From Hyperoplus lanceolatus (lineage: Eukaryota; Chordata; Actinopteri; Uranoscopiformes; Ammodytidae): a stretch of 64,000 nt of DNA. Under the pieces are notes generated by a model. That model was given only the letters and a program-made list of their open reading frames with translations. It was not told the origin of the DNA and searched no databases. Made by a program: the position numbers and the translations under genes. This document shows, piece after piece, positions 1 to 43,005 of this stretch (position 1 is its first letter; every line of letters begins with the position of its first letter). Location of the stretch: contig CM049400.1 in the NCBI GenBank assembly GCA_026929865.2, forward strand, positions 13,956,501 to 14,020,500, given 5' to 3'.

Positions 1-12584
<12,584 letters not shown>

Positions 12585-12720
12585 GATTTTGTTACCCTGG
12601 TCGGCTGTAAACACATTAAAATCTGCTCGTGCTGCCAAGTGTTGTTACACGGCGGCGGAAGTTCCATTGACATGCGTGCCTCATGTGTGTTCCACCGTTA
12701 AACTTCCGTGCGGGCGAAGC
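12585..12720 (-). promoter_or_regulatory. POLR3B 5' UTR / upstream in-frame ATG and probable promoter
   Basis: The 54 bases above the chosen start are open in the same frame and begin with ATG at 12638, coding MAARADFNVFTADQGNKI before the conserved MEVLGGEF. This is either a genuine N-terminal extension or translated-looking 5' UTR. The DNA around 12625-12715 is richer in CpG than its surroundings, fitting a housekeeping promoter, but no TATA box is evident. The start of transcription cannot be placed from sequence alone. Confidence 0.4.
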
Positions 12721-13681
12721 CAAATAAAGTGTTCCGCTCTTCTGCAATCATGTTGGCTATGTAGATATTGTTATCAGTGTCTGAAAAAATATATATCAGT
12801 GTAAACTCATTGCATTAACAATGGCGGTAGATAAAAAGGTACATTTAGACATTGATTGTGGTTTTGAAGTACTGGTACTTTACTTGTGTGTTTGAATTTT
12901 GTGACAAATAGGCTATAGGTTTGATATATTCTACTATTTTATATACTATCTATGATTCTACTCTATTTATTTTACACAGGTCGTTACTAATAACCAGTGA
13001 CAGACCAGGCCATCCCACTGCATAGTACAAAAACATAAAAAAAAAAAAAAAAAACTTCAGTGGTATCCAGTCATATGTTTGTTTTAGTGTGTCATATGTT
13101 TGGTTTGGAGTGTCCTTCGGCTGCCACCATAGAGGCAAATAGGCTGGGGACAGGCATGGGCTCATAGCTGATTTATTCACAGCTGACATCAAAGTGAAAT
13201 GACCCGAATGAGTATTTTATGAACAATTTGCTTATAAAGACTTTTGACTTGACTTGGATTGTCAGCAAATTACTTAAATTCAGCTCTGCTCTGAATAATC
13301 CACAGACCTCACATTGGAACCACTCCCTAACTAAGATATTTTTTTATGTTGGTAAACCGCAGCATTAAAATGCTGTGCATTGGTTAATACATCAAATACT
13401 CTTGCAGTATTACAGGATCGTTCCTCACAACTAATACTTGTATGAACCTTTTAGGGCCAATTGTGTACATAAATATAATTAAATGTAATCACTAATTATA
13501 TTTATCGCCCGTTTTACTGAAGTGAAGGATTTGAGTATTTCTTTAACTGATCATTGCATCACAGCAAATAGGTGATTTAAATATTTGATTGATATTTGAG
13601 TGATAAATGAAAGTCATTGTATTTGCTGAGGCCATAGCATAAACACACAAAATGTTTGGTTTTAAAAAGGCATCAACTACT
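12721..13681. other. POLR3B-EndoU intergenic spacer
   Basis: AT-rich spacer between the start of POLR3B and the 3' end of the EndoU gene. It contains a poly(A) run of 18 at about 13037-13054. I see no exon, RNA gene or terminal-repeat element in it. Confidence 0.6.
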
Positions 13682-13701
13682 TTTATTGAACTCCTTTTAT
13701 T
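13682..13701 (-). terminator. Two polyadenylation signals for the EndoU gene
   Basis: Read on the minus strand, AATAAA occurs at 13682-13687 and again at 13696-13701, about 105-120 nt past the stop codon of the EndoU gene. Their spacing and position fit a normal short 3' UTR ending near 13660-13680. Confidence 0.6.
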
Positions 13702-13804
13702 ATGACAAATGAATAAAGGTCCTGGTTACATTTCACAGACATGCACACATCCTACACTTTTTGTGTCGGACTCTGGCGTGCACATCATAAGGATGCGAGT
13801 GCTA

Positions 13805-16647
13805 TCAGTGCTGCCCGAAATGCCTGCTGTTGCTGCTGAGCAGTTTGGGGTACGCCGTCCCAAGGGACCGGCCGTGTCTGATGACCACTAGCTCCATCTG
13901 ACACTGGTCGATGTTGACCAGCACTGTGGTGCTCCTGTCTGTGTTCATGAGGAAGATGACTGTGAAGATGGCCATCTCAAACTCTGGGCTGGTCCCTATG
14001 AAGGCACTGCCGACGGGCTTCACCACACCGTGCCAGCTGAACTGCAGGTTCAGAACGTGGTCGTCTTGATCAGGCTAAAAACGCACAAAGGTTAATTTCG
14101 GTGATCGAAGACAATTAAAGAAAGAAATACATCTCTGTTGTCTGGTGAACTGCACTTACTAAATCGTGGTGCCTGGCCTTGTATCCTTTGTAGTCCAAGT
14201 GGTTGTTTTTTTCTTGCAGGTAGAACTGGACCCAATTGTGAAAACCAATGATTTCAGTTGAAGACCTGGTCTCTCCAACAAAGACGTGCTCGAACCCACT
14301 GGAGTCTAGGCTGGTGAATGTTTCAGTTTAGAAATAACACACACACAATCAAAATGACTTCCAAACACACTCTGATTTAATGACGTAATCATCTACAGAT
14401 GTATGGCGGGATGTTTCTTCATCTCACCCTGCATTTCTCTGTCTGTGGTAGAGGTGGAACCAGATCAAGCGCAGCTGATTCTTAAAGTTCCTCACGCTAG
14501 AGCTGGATTTTCCTTTGCTCACCAGGTACTTATGAGACCGCTGTGGAGAAATCACAGTGATGACATAGACAAGACTTTATTGCAACATACAATAGATAAA
14601 ATGAACAAAATGGGAGAAGACAGTGCTGCTCTGTTACACTGATTACCATCATCATCATCATCATCATCTTCAACCGCTTATCCGAAATCGGGTCGCGAGG
14701 GCAGCAGCTTGAGCAGGGAACCCCAAACTTCTCTTTCCCGGGCCACTTCAACCAGCTCTGACTGGGGGATCCCGAGGCGTTCCCAGGCCAGCGTGGAAAT
14801 ATAATCTCTCCACCTAGTCCTGGGTCTTCCCCGAGGCCTACACTGATTACATTTTTGTTAAACGCCAGAACGTACAAAAACATAATTCATATTCAGATGT
14901 AATTGAAAATATAACTCCTTTTATATTCATTATAAGCTTTTGGATAAGATAAAAACAGTTGTGTTTTTAGACTTAAAGTATCACAAACATGTTTGAAGAA
15001 TGTTTTAACCTGTAGTAGTTTTTGGAAAAGCTATTCAATGTACGATCTATACACATTTACAGACACTCTTATTAGATGGTCTAATAATTAGATGGAATAG
15101 TGCATTTAAATAATTCCCAAGGCTTCTTTACATCACATTAGAATTCTATATTTTTGACATCAGGTCCGTTTTCATTTTTTTTCTCCATTGTGAATTATTT
15201 CTATTGTTGGTATGTGTTTTTACACTGCACACTGTACTTAATCAATCTTTGAATCTGAAAATTACATTCAAAAACTATGAATAAGGTTATTTATTTCACA
15301 ATTTTGAAGTGCAGCTAAAAACTTGGTGTGAAAAGCCCATGTATCCTTTTAGCAAGCACAAGGAACCAATTTCTATTTTATTGTCCTCTGGTTAAGACTC
15401 CAGCCCTGATGTCAAATACAGTCATCAGGTCCATCTGATAGACATTCCTTTCTTCCAAAAGCAACAAGAACTGCAAGACCACTTTTTATTTTTTTACTGA
15501 TCGTCTTTGGGGAGACCACTGAGGCCAAAGCAGCATTCCACAGCTGCACACAGATGTTTTCAGATGTTTCTTTAACATTATGAAGCAATGTGGTCAGTGA
15601 GACAGGAAGAGAGGGAACTCCCTCTGGAGTTCAACTGCACACTCAAAAAACAAGAATGTAGGAAAAAAACTCAATGGAAACAGTCAGTGGGGAACAAAAC
15701 AACTTAATCTGTTCTCATTTTTGACTAGCACAAAGTGAAAACAAACAGCTGTAGAAAAGTAGGTGTTGTGCAACAGTAACTGGACTGCTACATGGTGGTG
15801 AAACTGGTTTTAACATGTATTGTGTACCTTCATGACTTCTGTCTCCAAGACAGCATCCAGGAAGAGATTCATCTCTGTCAGCTCCTCTGTCGTGACTCGT
15901 TCGGCCACACCTGTGGACCGCTCATAATTGTCCAGGAGAGTTGTCAACCCTGCAGGAAACCATGAAATCCCATTTTTTAGACAGTAGAGTCTGCAAATGA
16001 ACTGCCTTTCAATGATCAGAAATCTAAAAAGACTGTTTCTGTCTGTTGCAGAGACACTCACGGGAGAAGGTGGTTGTGTTCCTCAGTTTAATTTCATTAA
16101 CGTTGGAGAACAGAGGCAGTGAGGCGTGATCCTGAACCACATTGCTACCCTGGGTTACATAATTGGCTCGACCCTGTATAGTTCGGACATAGGATATGCC
16201 TTTGTCAAAAGATAAAAACAGGAGAGAAAAGTTTCCCTGAAGAAGAATGTGTCCCATACCTGAACCGAGATGGTGTAGTCTACCCCAGGCGTCATGCGAT
16301 TCACATCCAACCTCCACAGCTCATTGAAGAGATTGGATAGTTCCTGGTTTACAGTCGGTCTGTCACACGAAGTCAAATCGGGGAAATAATGAATAATATA
16401 CAGGCAATAACCACAACAACTGAGAAAAATGGCTACTGTAGCCTACCTAGTTGATGCATTCAGTCCACTGAGTAACACGGTAAAAAGGACAAGGACTCCA
16501 CAGAACCTGTAGTGGAAACATTTTAGTGTCCAACATTAAAAATAAAGAAAATAAATCATATCTGAAGTTGGTGGACATAAAATATAGGCTCAACTGCAAC
16601 AAAGTGAACTTGACAAAGTTTTTAAAAAATACACACCTTGCAGTCAT
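13805..16647 (-). CDS. endou: Secreted EndoU-family poly(U)-specific endoribonuclease
   Basis: Manganese-dependent endoribonuclease of the XendoU family that cuts RNA at uridylates, leaving 2',3'-cyclic phosphates. Exons: 16637-16647, 16447-16506, 16260-16359, 16062-16173, 15828-15949, 14428-14540, 14160-14310, 13805-14074; phases agree and total 313 codons. Residues 1-23 form a signal peptide (MTAR, then [17 protein letters not shown]). The EndoU domain runs from about 27 to the end. Active-site residues by family comparison are E180, H181 and E186 in [12 protein letters not shown]197 in IGFHNW, and K242 in [10 protein letters not shown]; the 16-residue histidine spacing is exactly that of XendoU. 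There is no somatomedin-B domain, so it resembles the short fish/frog EndoU form (for example endouc) rather than long mammalian ENDOU. An in-frame upstream ATG at 16701 exists, but only the 16647 start puts the hydrophobic signal at the N terminus. Confidence 0.93.
14646..14845 (-). mobile_element. 3' tail of an L2/Rex1-like LINE with (GAT)n end
   Basis: On the minus strand this encodes the end of a LINE reverse-transcriptase ORF, with [20 protein letters not shown] followed by [20 protein letters not shown], then a short 3' end finishing in a (GAT)8-type repeat at 14646-14669. This 5'-truncated structure is the standard form of fish L2/CR1-clade LINEs (Rex1/Maui type). It lies in the EndoU intron between exons 15828-15949 and 14428-14540. 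Confidence 0.75.
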
Positions 16648-16739
16648 GATGCTTCTTGTCAGTTTCCAATCCTTAACTGCCGTCTGCTGTAGATTGATCA
16701 CTGGTCTGTCATTACTGAAGCTCCAACCGAACTTTTAGT

Positions 16740-18181
16740 CCTGCGCGGTTGAGACGACCCCAGTCAACACTGCGCATGTATGTCTACGCGTTTGCCACCA
16801 GAGGGCGCAGTGTCTCATTGATTTGATTTCTATTGCCCAAGCTACAAAATGGCATGATGCTTATGCACAGCTTGGTTTGCAAATATAGAAATATCGAGCA
16901 CTTTTGCTCACAATATTGGTCCTGATTAAAAGGAATCTGATTGTGGTGTGGGCTCATATCCACAGGTTGTAAAAACAAAACAAAACCAATAAAAAACTTT
17001 TAACAATCTGTATAAAGTCACGTGAGGGGACACATTAGGGTGGTTACCTCGGTGTAAAGTTAGCAGAAAATGCAGGTACGATGAAAGGATGTGCAAATGT
17101 ATGAGGAGACATCATGAGGCAGAGGATACGGATAAACCATAAGTTAACAGCAGAACATGTTTCTCTTCATTTTACTGTAAATAGTGACAGCAATGATATT
17201 ATTTTACATTATATCTAGGTCCGTTGCAATAATAGGAGCATGTACAGGTATTTGTGGGGTTGGCCACTGGGCAGGTTCATATGTTTCTGTAATAAAAGGT
17301 CATAAGCATAGAGACTGTATGTAAAATAGGGCATAAGTGTTGCAAGCGATGGTAATAAAACATTTAATCATGCTTTTTTTTGAGAAAAGGGTTAACGGTG
17401 ATGCAGGATTTGGGGTTTGTCAGACACTATTCTGAGTTTGATTTAACATCATACCTCCCTACCTACCTTTAACGTCATCAAACTATACCAAATTAAATCT
17501 ACAAAGACCTGTAGTGTGACCAAACAGTAAAAAAAAAAGTGTTTAAAGTTAATTATCAAAACAAGATGGAACTCATGGTTTCCCTTAGCAATTCATATAG
17601 TTTGTTAGAACATCAAAAGGTCTTATTACTATTCTAAAAAAGGGTGCAAACCATTTCATGTGGCAACCATTTCAAACATCTGCATTAAGTGAGGTCAATT
17701 ATGAAACCCCTTTGGACGTTCTCAATAAAAGAATAGCAAGATTTATTCTTGTTTCACCTGACAAACTATTTTGGAACAAAAGGCATTAGACGTTTTCTAT
17801 TACAGTATTAACACCCTAACTGATAGGTCTGGGTCCAATGAAATACCAGGCCTGCACTACCCTAGTATCCTTAATCGTGTACAGCATAAAAACTCAGTCA
17901 ACATGATCAAAGTTGAGCTATAGTATAAATACAATAAGAGTGCAATTGATATATTGCCTTTATTGCCCATATCTGTGGTAAATAATTCACAATCATACAG
18001 ACTGTCAACAGCCCTGTTTTTTTTTTTTACATGTAGTTTTCTTTCATTGTTCAGCAGCGACATTAGCAACGTTTCCTATCATCATCTCCTGTTCTCAGTT
18101 TGGGTTAAATACTTGACCGTGTCCATTTAAGGATAATACAAACTGATTTAAATTATTTTATTGATCTAAAAATGGATAAAC

Positions 18182-18218
<37 letters not shown>

Positions 18219-18580
18219 ACATTCTATCTTATCAGCTAATAGTCGTGGGTTGAACATAAAAAAAGGAATAAAAGACAATATCTTCTCTTTCAAGGCTGAA
18301 CATGCTAAAGAGCTTCAGACACCAGTCTTCGATTAAAAATCTTTGTATACTAGTAAAAAATAAAATAAACAAGCTCTTATTTTAATGTGTTGAATGTCAT
18401 TACCATGCAATGATATTCATTAGGCTTTGTACTGTATAATATGTGTTGGTGTAAATGCATGGAGAGTATTACTGTTGAGAGAAAACCTACAAAATGTTCA
18501 GTTTAGGATAACATAAAAAAAAAATCCATTTATAAAGAGAGGTTCAGTTCTGTAGAAAAACATAACAGTTACGGAGTTGT
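16740..18580. other. EndoU-PPFIBP1 intergenic spacer
   Basis: AT-rich DNA between the start of the EndoU gene and the 3' UTR side of PPFIBP1. It contains a perfect A34 run at 18184-18217 and several shorter A/T runs. No open frame resembles a known protein. Part of 18.2-19.0 kb is probably PPFIBP1 3' UTR; the poly(A) site was not fixed because there are several AATAAA-like candidates, such as 18157-18162 on the minus strand. Confidence 0.5.
18184..18217. repeat. Poly(A) mononucleotide run (34 nt)
   Basis: An uninterrupted A34 tract on the plus strand. It is not attached to a recognisable retrocopy or SINE body, so it is best treated as a simple repeat. Confidence 0.9.
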
Positions 18581-19046
18581 AACTTCACACTGACTGCTTA
18601 AAAAAAAAAAAAAAGGGGGAAGAAGTTTGTATCTCTTTTGTCAATATTTCTACAGTTACAAGGCAATTTAAAAGACATATATTAAAATCTATATTGGCAT
18701 ATTTTAGATGTCTTTTTTTCTTGCTGGTTGACACTTCTGTGCTATAATAATTAGAAAAACTCATGTACACAGCTGAGTACAAAATGTCTCCAGAAACCAG
18801 CTGGCAGGCAGGCAGTGGTGTTCCCTCCCGTCATCAGAAGACGTTACTGAAGACAAAGGTCAGGAGTAATAGTGGCTACAGGACTGACACTGTAATACTT
18901 TTGGCTCATCTTTGAATGTAACACTAAAAAGAAATGTGGGGTTGGCATCCTTGGGATATTGTTGAGACAAGTCTGTGTGCGAGTGGAGAGGGTTGGCACA
19001 GAGTTTTATTCACAGCAGGACCAGGTCTCACATGGTGCCGACAGTC

Positions 19047-36004
<16,958 letters not shown>

Positions 36005-36022
36005 CTTGAGTCACTGATGAAC

Positions 36023-39000
36023 CTGGCAGATGAAATTACACCATGTAAAAAAAGAGAAAGCCATCCTAACATCCAACTTACTTTCTGTCTGTATTTTAGT
36101 CAGCAAAAGTCGATTTTGGCTCTCGATCATACATAATGAATTGGGGTTTTCGCACTTTGATGTACACAATAAAAAAATGTGTAAAAGCACATTTACATAA
36201 CATTTTATGCATAAACTAAATTAATTTAATTTAAAAATCCATGACCACAAACCAAGCAGTGTGATTCACTGATAGTCACAGTTAAGGCTATGAAACAAAT
36301 AACAAATCTTTGAGGCAGCTGCTGACATGTGAATACCAACAGTGTGGAAAGAGGACAAATGCAACGGGTCAGCTTTCTAGGATAAAAAGTGCAGTAATGA
36401 GGGCGTAAGCATGTGATTACAAAAGGTTCCCACCCAGGAATTAGGTTGTACATCCTCAACAACCTCAGTGCCCGGCATGTTTTACTGGGCTCAAACAAAT
36501 TGGATAAGCTGAGCGATATGTAAGAACAGCACTCCATCTAAAAGTGAAATGATAACCAGGAGGCTGTGGAGTGGTCTTACCTGATTGAACTCTGTGATCT
36601 CATGTTCATTTTGTCAGAGTAAGACCAATGAATAATCTATTTCAGAATATCAATCAGGCCTTTTACCTAAAATATTGGCACAATGAATGTCCTGCCAATA
36701 GGACACTGGACACTCTGTTTGGAGCGGGTGAAGATACATTTTAGTGTCCCAGTCTTGGATATCTGCCCATGCAGCACAACAGACCATTTAACCAAAAGGC
36801 TCTGCTGTATATTATGCATGCATGCACAGGCCCTCGTCATCTACATATAAGCGCACAAATCTCTTGCTTTAGTCGGCTGCCTCACATCCTGGGAGTACCA
36901 ACACTGGGACGGCGTTGCACCGTTTTCAAACTTGATGGAAACCACCTACAGGCCTGACGCTGTTATTTCAGGATTCCTGTGGTCCCATTCTCCATGTGTA
37001 AAATAAGCATGCAGTGCTCTAAAACATAACAATCATCACAGCAACACCCAGTAGACTGAGGGGGAGATGAAATGAGATGAGAGAGAGGAACCAACATGTC
37101 ATCCGCTCCATGATGGTACAAGCAGTTGGTGTGCTTTCCAACAGTAGCTGCTTGTCCCACTTCTTGTGCAAATGGGACAGGCAGAAATACACCATCACAA
37201 TAAAACGGCAGAGCAGAAAACAGAATTTATTTCCAAAAGAGAGGAATTGACAATGTTAAACTAGCATTTTAAAACTTTGTTGTGCTTTGGTCAGAGTTAG
37301 CACTAGATCTTATCAGACAGACATGCCACATAAGGCACAAATACAGAAGGAGAAAAAAGAATCTCCATATCTGTGATACCTTGAAGAAAGCACTTCTGCT
37401 AAAAGAAAAAATAATAAAGTTGGAATTGTCTTCAATGTAATGCTCAGAGTCAGGGTTTTACTTTTTTCCTGACTGCTGTTTCAATTTCAAATGTGATCCA
37501 TAGTAGAGTCAGGGAAGAGCTTCATTACTGTGTCATCTCAGAAAAGGTATCCATGCTGTGGTGGGCTGGCTGGCTCCATTGTTAAACTGAATAAATAGGC
37601 CCATAACCAACTCCGTACATTCCAACAGCACATGTACAGCAGACATCCAGTTGTTAAGAGCCGATTGCGCAGACAGAGTTTGGATCGTGATGAAAACTCA
37701 AACTGGAATGAAGGCCTGCGGGGAATCCCCCTCAAAAACCAGATTCAGCCTCTCTCTCACAGCAGAAAAGGCAAATATGGGCAAGGTGCACACATGGCTT
37801 TCAGCAAACTTAAAACACACAAGCCAAGACTAGACATGCTGCTCAGAAACCTGCTGTCCGTGTGTTAATCACCATCGGTCTGAGCACTTCCATGGCATCA
37901 TCCTGATTCAGTGGACACAAAGTCCAGAAAGATCTAAGAACAAAGAATGCCTAATTACAGAGAAGTGTGCCGTGTAGGCTACTTAAGTCCTGGCTGGGAT
38001 GCCTCCATATTATGATAGTTATATATAAACACAAGAGGGTTGTCTAGCAATCAGACAAGGTGACTTTGCCTACGTTGACTGTCATTACATAAGTCAACAA
38101 TAAACAAGTCTATGGTCAGTGTCTTTTAGGGCAGAAGTTTGTTTTCAATTATTATATCAAACATCCTATGAGGAACCTTTAAATGTTTATGAAAGTCTCA
38201 TATTTCCTTTGAGTATCATAAACAACCTGTAAGAGCAAACAAGACCATCAGCAAAAATAGTGCTGCTTTTAAGTTTGTAGTTATTTTTAATGCCTTTGCA
38301 CTGGTCCAATTTCCCGGGAACTTGCAAAGCGATTGAAGGCAGGCAGACCGCAAAAACCTGTTTCCTGAATAGCCTACTAAATCAAAGCACATTTGAGACG
38401 CTGGCGTGAATGTTGTTAAAAAATGATTAATCAATAAACTAAAATAGTACCCACAACCATCAAAGCTCAGGTGGTATCTCCATGTTTTGTTGGTTTAAAA
38501 CAGCACCTTGATGTTATGGATATCTGTACTTGTATTGGCGCATGAGTAATATGCATTCCATCTGTACAAGACTGCTTCAAAAAGGAGACATCTCAAAAAT
38601 CCCCACAAATGCATGCAACACATTGAAAAACAAAGTGTCACTGTGTGCCCTTCATAAGCATTACTGACAACCATACAGAAGACACACAGAGAGGGCTATT
38701 GTTCATGGTAGTGGGGTATTTTGACTGAGAGGCATGAAAAGACAAAGACAGAGAGAAGAAAAAAAAATGCAAAGCAACGCTAAAGTACAGATGGCATTTG
38801 CAACAACACCTGCGTGCATACTCTTCTTAGACCCACAGAGCCTCAAAACCAAAATTAGAGAAAGAATGGGGAAAAAGCGAAAAACACAATCAAAAAGCAA
38901 TCTTGCCCTTTGGTGAAAACAGCCATATAATACATGGAGACATGTAGAGAATAATGAAGACAAGAGGGAGAGTGGACCACTATAGTGGCCTTTCAAATCC

Positions 39001-41366
39001 TTTAGCTCCGATCCCTTCAGGCAGGGAAAACCATCATAGCAAGCCCACTCTCACTGACACTGAGAGCTAAAGTATTCCTGGGTTAGAAAAAAAGGGGGAG
39101 AGAAGAGTCTTCATTCTCAAATGACCAGTAAACTACACTCTCTCACACACACAGGAAGTAAAACAACATAGAAGCCTCAGGGCCACTTGTCTTGTCTCCT
39201 CAGGGGGAGAAAGTGTTTACAGCAGCCAAACAACTGGCTTAAACAGCTTGTGTTGAGACGAGTTGCACATGTGCTGGCCAAAAGGACCGGGGGAGGTAAA
39301 ACAAAAGGTTAAGTAAAAATAAGAATTCTGTGGACATGGGGGATGAATCCAAGTCTCACCACATAATGCCACTTTCCATGTTTCGAGTCATGCTTGCCTT
39401 GACTCAGTTTTACCTTCACACGATGTTTCCACAAGAGAAAGCTCAACTCTGTGTCTTGCATATACCTCATCCTGTTTTACCTCAAACTGAATGCTCTAAT
39501 TCAGCACAGAAAACCTCAGAAAGGGCTTATGGGTAAAAATAGAGAGCCTTCCTTTTGGCATCCACTAGGTGTAATTGGGAACCAATCAAAGGCTGGGTGC
39601 AAAACACAAGAAGCTTCAAATAAGAAATCCTCTGAGTAAACTTAGCTGATGTGATTTGATCTTGTCACAGGGCTAATGCTATTGTGTCTGAGTGGAACGT
39701 TGCATGTCCGCTGATTCACTGGGTGTAGTAGACCATAGGTGTAGCCACAGCCAGGGCACTCACCAGACAGCCGCTGCTCGGGCATAACCTGCAGCTATTT
39801 CAGACCTGAGTGAGCAGGCAGAATACATCATCACTCATTTTAAACCACTAAATAACGAGGCCGGTAGGAAAACATGGTGTTTGTGCTAAACTGAGGGAAC
39901 CTTTTTCTTTATCGGCCAGATTCCAAAATAAGAAACCCACAAGGCATCTGTGCAATGGGCGATGCAGTGTAAACACAGTGAACAAAAGATGGAAATTGAG
40001 TTGTTTTATTTTGTCAAGTAAAGAGCTTCCACGTGATTAATATCTTCAAAAAGTTTTTTTCAATCAATTATGTTGGAAAGCAGAATGTATTCTTTTTCTA
40101 TTGCACACGACTGCACACTACAGTATGTGCCCTCTTTATATGTCCATGTATGTGCCTTGACTTCACTTTTAGCATTCTTCCATTCTTTATAAGATTCTTC
40201 CCTATATAAATTCCTTGCATTTTTGTGTTGCAGTGAAGCCTGGAAGAAGGTGAAATTTAGAAACATGGGGGGGGGGGGGGGGGGGGAGGGTTTCCATAAA
40301 TTCTGAACAATAATTAAAAGAACAAAATGTATAGGGAAGAATGTTTCCCTATAAATTCCTAGAATGTTTTGAGCCAATGAGGGTTTTCCTAAATTATGAA
40401 CAGTAATTTACATTTTGATGTAAGACAAGACGACCCCAGACTTGTCAACAAAAATACAGTTCATAAACCACACTCTAGTTTGACACAACTTCATAGAAGG
40501 TAACCAACACTGCAGTGACAGAAGCTCAACATTATTAAAGTAGGCCTATAATGTGAGTAGCTTACTGAAGCAGAGTCATTACCTCGGGAGTTTTTGTTTG
40601 ATAATGCTGTGGTTTTGGAAAGCCTTTGGGAAAGGAAACTTAAAAAAGGTCGAATGGAGGGCAATAAAAATGCTAATCAACTCCTGACATCCTCTCTTAG
40701 TTTTTACAGTCCTCACTCCTGGTCAATTCACATTGATTGGATAACAATATTCGTCCCCAAATCTCCCCGGTCAGCACCGGCAACATCAAACCACATGAAG
40801 TTTAGTGAACAGAAAGAGGTGGCCTCAAGCACTAGATGTCACTCACCACATTTCTTGCAGAACAGTCATAAAATAACGTTGCGCCGACTGTCTCGAGTCA
40901 ATCACAGTTTAGATAGCAATATTCTATGGGACAACACATTTTGGTCTGAAAAAATAACGTTGCTTCCGGATGTAATTTATCACCTCAGCTTAGGGTGAGA
41001 AGAGACGGTGGCAAATTAATACAAATAAATACAAGATAGTTTACTTTTTTACGGTGCTAATTTGCAACGACCAGTGAAATAAAAGTTAAATTTAGCTAAT
41101 GGTGGGATGCCCGAACCTCCCCGATGTTAGTCCCTTATGTCCCAGGACCCCGTGGACACTTTCAAAACAATTTCACCGAGGAAAAGGCAATAAGAAAAGT
41201 TAGTTAACGTTACTTCGTTGGCAAAACGTGCAAGTTCAACTCGTGGACCTATTATTAAACTGCGCGAGCCATACATTTATTTCGACAAAAAAAGTTAATA
41301 CCTCATAAACCTAAATAAGTGGGGGTGGGGGGCGAATCACAGCTTAGAAACAACGGACTCACTCAC
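36023..41366 (-). other. Large first intron of PPFIBP1
   Basis: No convincing exon was found between the 5' UTR acceptor at about 36023 and the probable untranslated first exon at 41367. The stretch is ordinary AT-rich intron with a G20 run at 40267-40286. Open frames here (for example about 40594-40998, plus strand) match nothing I recognise and lack splice or start context. Confidence 0.5.
40267..40286. repeat. G20 mononucleotide run
   Basis: Twenty consecutive G on the plus strand (C on the PPFIBP1 transcript), followed by AGGG. A similar shorter G run sits at about 2938-2951 in POLR3B. Such runs can form G-quadruplexes and are prone to sequencing error. Confidence 0.85.
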
Positions 41367-41560
41367 CGGAACTCTGCTCGAAGAGCTGTCGTGTTAACCG
41401 TTAATTTGTGTCCTCTGTTAATTCACAAAAAATCAAACTCCGTGCTTTTGTGCTTGGTTTCTGAATTTCTCCTTGACCACCAGAGCTAACGCCGTCCGTC
41501 TACATCGCTACGCCATGATGTCGAAGTTTCAGAAGATTGCTGGAAAACTTGGGACGTCAT
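41367..41560 (-). promoter_or_regulatory. Probable untranslated first exon and promoter of PPFIBP1
   Basis: A good donor on the minus strand (GTTCCG followed by GTGAGTGAG) ends a candidate exon at 41367. The DNA from about 41370 to 41640 is CpG-enriched compared with its AT-rich surroundings, as at many vertebrate promoters. The position, about 5.3 kb above the first coding exon, fits the common vertebrate layout of a short untranslated exon followed by a long intron. Transcript data would be required to fix the transcription start. Confidence 0.4.
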
Positions 41561-41639
41561 GCCTGGAAAATCCCGCCCAGCTCCTGCGCGGATTGGCCCG
41601 GGAGCAGGAACATTGTTTGATGGGAGTCCTGGTGCATTC

Positions 41640-43005
41640 ACTGTAGAACATGAAAGGTGGGAGATGAGATCCTCATATAGGACAAAACCGTTAATTGTTA
41701 ACGTCATCAGTGGACAGGACACTGAGGTCGCACAAAGAGCGATGGTAAATCAGATTATATTTATTTATATTTACCAAATTCCATATTCACGATTGTTATT
41801 TTACAGGAAATAAACCTTGTTTTGTTGTCTTTATCAGGGAGTTCAAACAAAAGCCTAGTACATTCCCTCAATTATTTAGCTCAAGCCTAGGCTAGACTAA
41901 TTGACAAACTTATTCATAGTCAAAATTATGTTTAATTCTGCAGTTTTTGCCAAATGTAGGCTACAGTAGATCTACAAAGCATTTAGTTTACAGAACAAAA
42001 CCTAATGATCGATAATTATTTTTTGAATAAAGAAGTAGTGAAAAAAACAACAACATAAAGAGCGATGGATCTTTATTTGTTATTAACTTATTAACTGTAT
42101 GAAAGCTGACGAAGGAAGGAATAAAAACAATATACAATAGCTTCCAGTTACAACCATAGGTTACAACGGTTCACACGTTGCAGGAACACTAACATGCAGG
42201 AAAACGTCTATGTTTTTGCTGGAACCTGAAAGCATCATATTCCTAAAGGCTACGGGGTGCTCGTGTCGGTTAGGTTATAAACACATGCGACATCAAGTGG
42301 TTAGTGGTGGAAGAAGTGTCCTTACAAAGTAGCAATTCTTCAATGCAAAAAAAAAAAACCCTGATAGGCCTACAAGATAGGTCATGAATACAAAGTTTTA
42401 TTTAATTAAAATGACATGCATTAACAGTAAAATGCAAAAAGAATTTTAAAAGCACAAGTATTCTACTCATACAGAATGGCCCATTTCAGATTATGTTATT
42501 ACATAGATCATTGGATTATTGCTTGAGTTTGTATATCTGTGTATGCTATTTGATAGTTTAGTTTAAGAACATTGCGTCATACCTTTTCGACTGTTGACGT
42601 GTTTTGTAGGTAACATTAGTCTGCAATTGTATCACGATACACTTAATAAGCAGATGCAATCAGATAGCCTACATGATAATATTTAAATTACATGAAATTA
42701 TGCAGCAAAAATAAAAAATCAATAAAAACATCAACAAATGAAAAAAACATGGATCTAAACGGCAGTAGTAGAAAATAATCCAAAATTAAAACAGCAAGGC
42801 AGAAATTGTGGCAACATAAAACTCCTAAATGTTCTACTGCTCTCCAGTGTTTACCTATACGCTAAAGTTACTCAACAGGCCATGATATAATTTGTCACAT
42901 TGGATTGAAGCTGTGTCGCAGCATCGATTGCTGGAAATTTCGGTGCAAACATCCACTCGTTGGTTTTCTCCAATTGCAGTGAATAGAAGAATACCACACT
43001 CCAGG
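41640..43005. other. PPFIBP1-GCAP spacer
   Basis: AT-rich spacer between the PPFIBP1 promoter region and the 3' end of the GCAP gene. The last few hundred bases are probably GCAP 3' UTR. I see no gene or clear mobile element here. Confidence 0.5.

Noticed and set aside
40594..40998. 134-codon plus-strand open frame in PPFIBP1 intron 1
   Set aside because: No known motif, poor start context and no neighbouring exons; chance frame.
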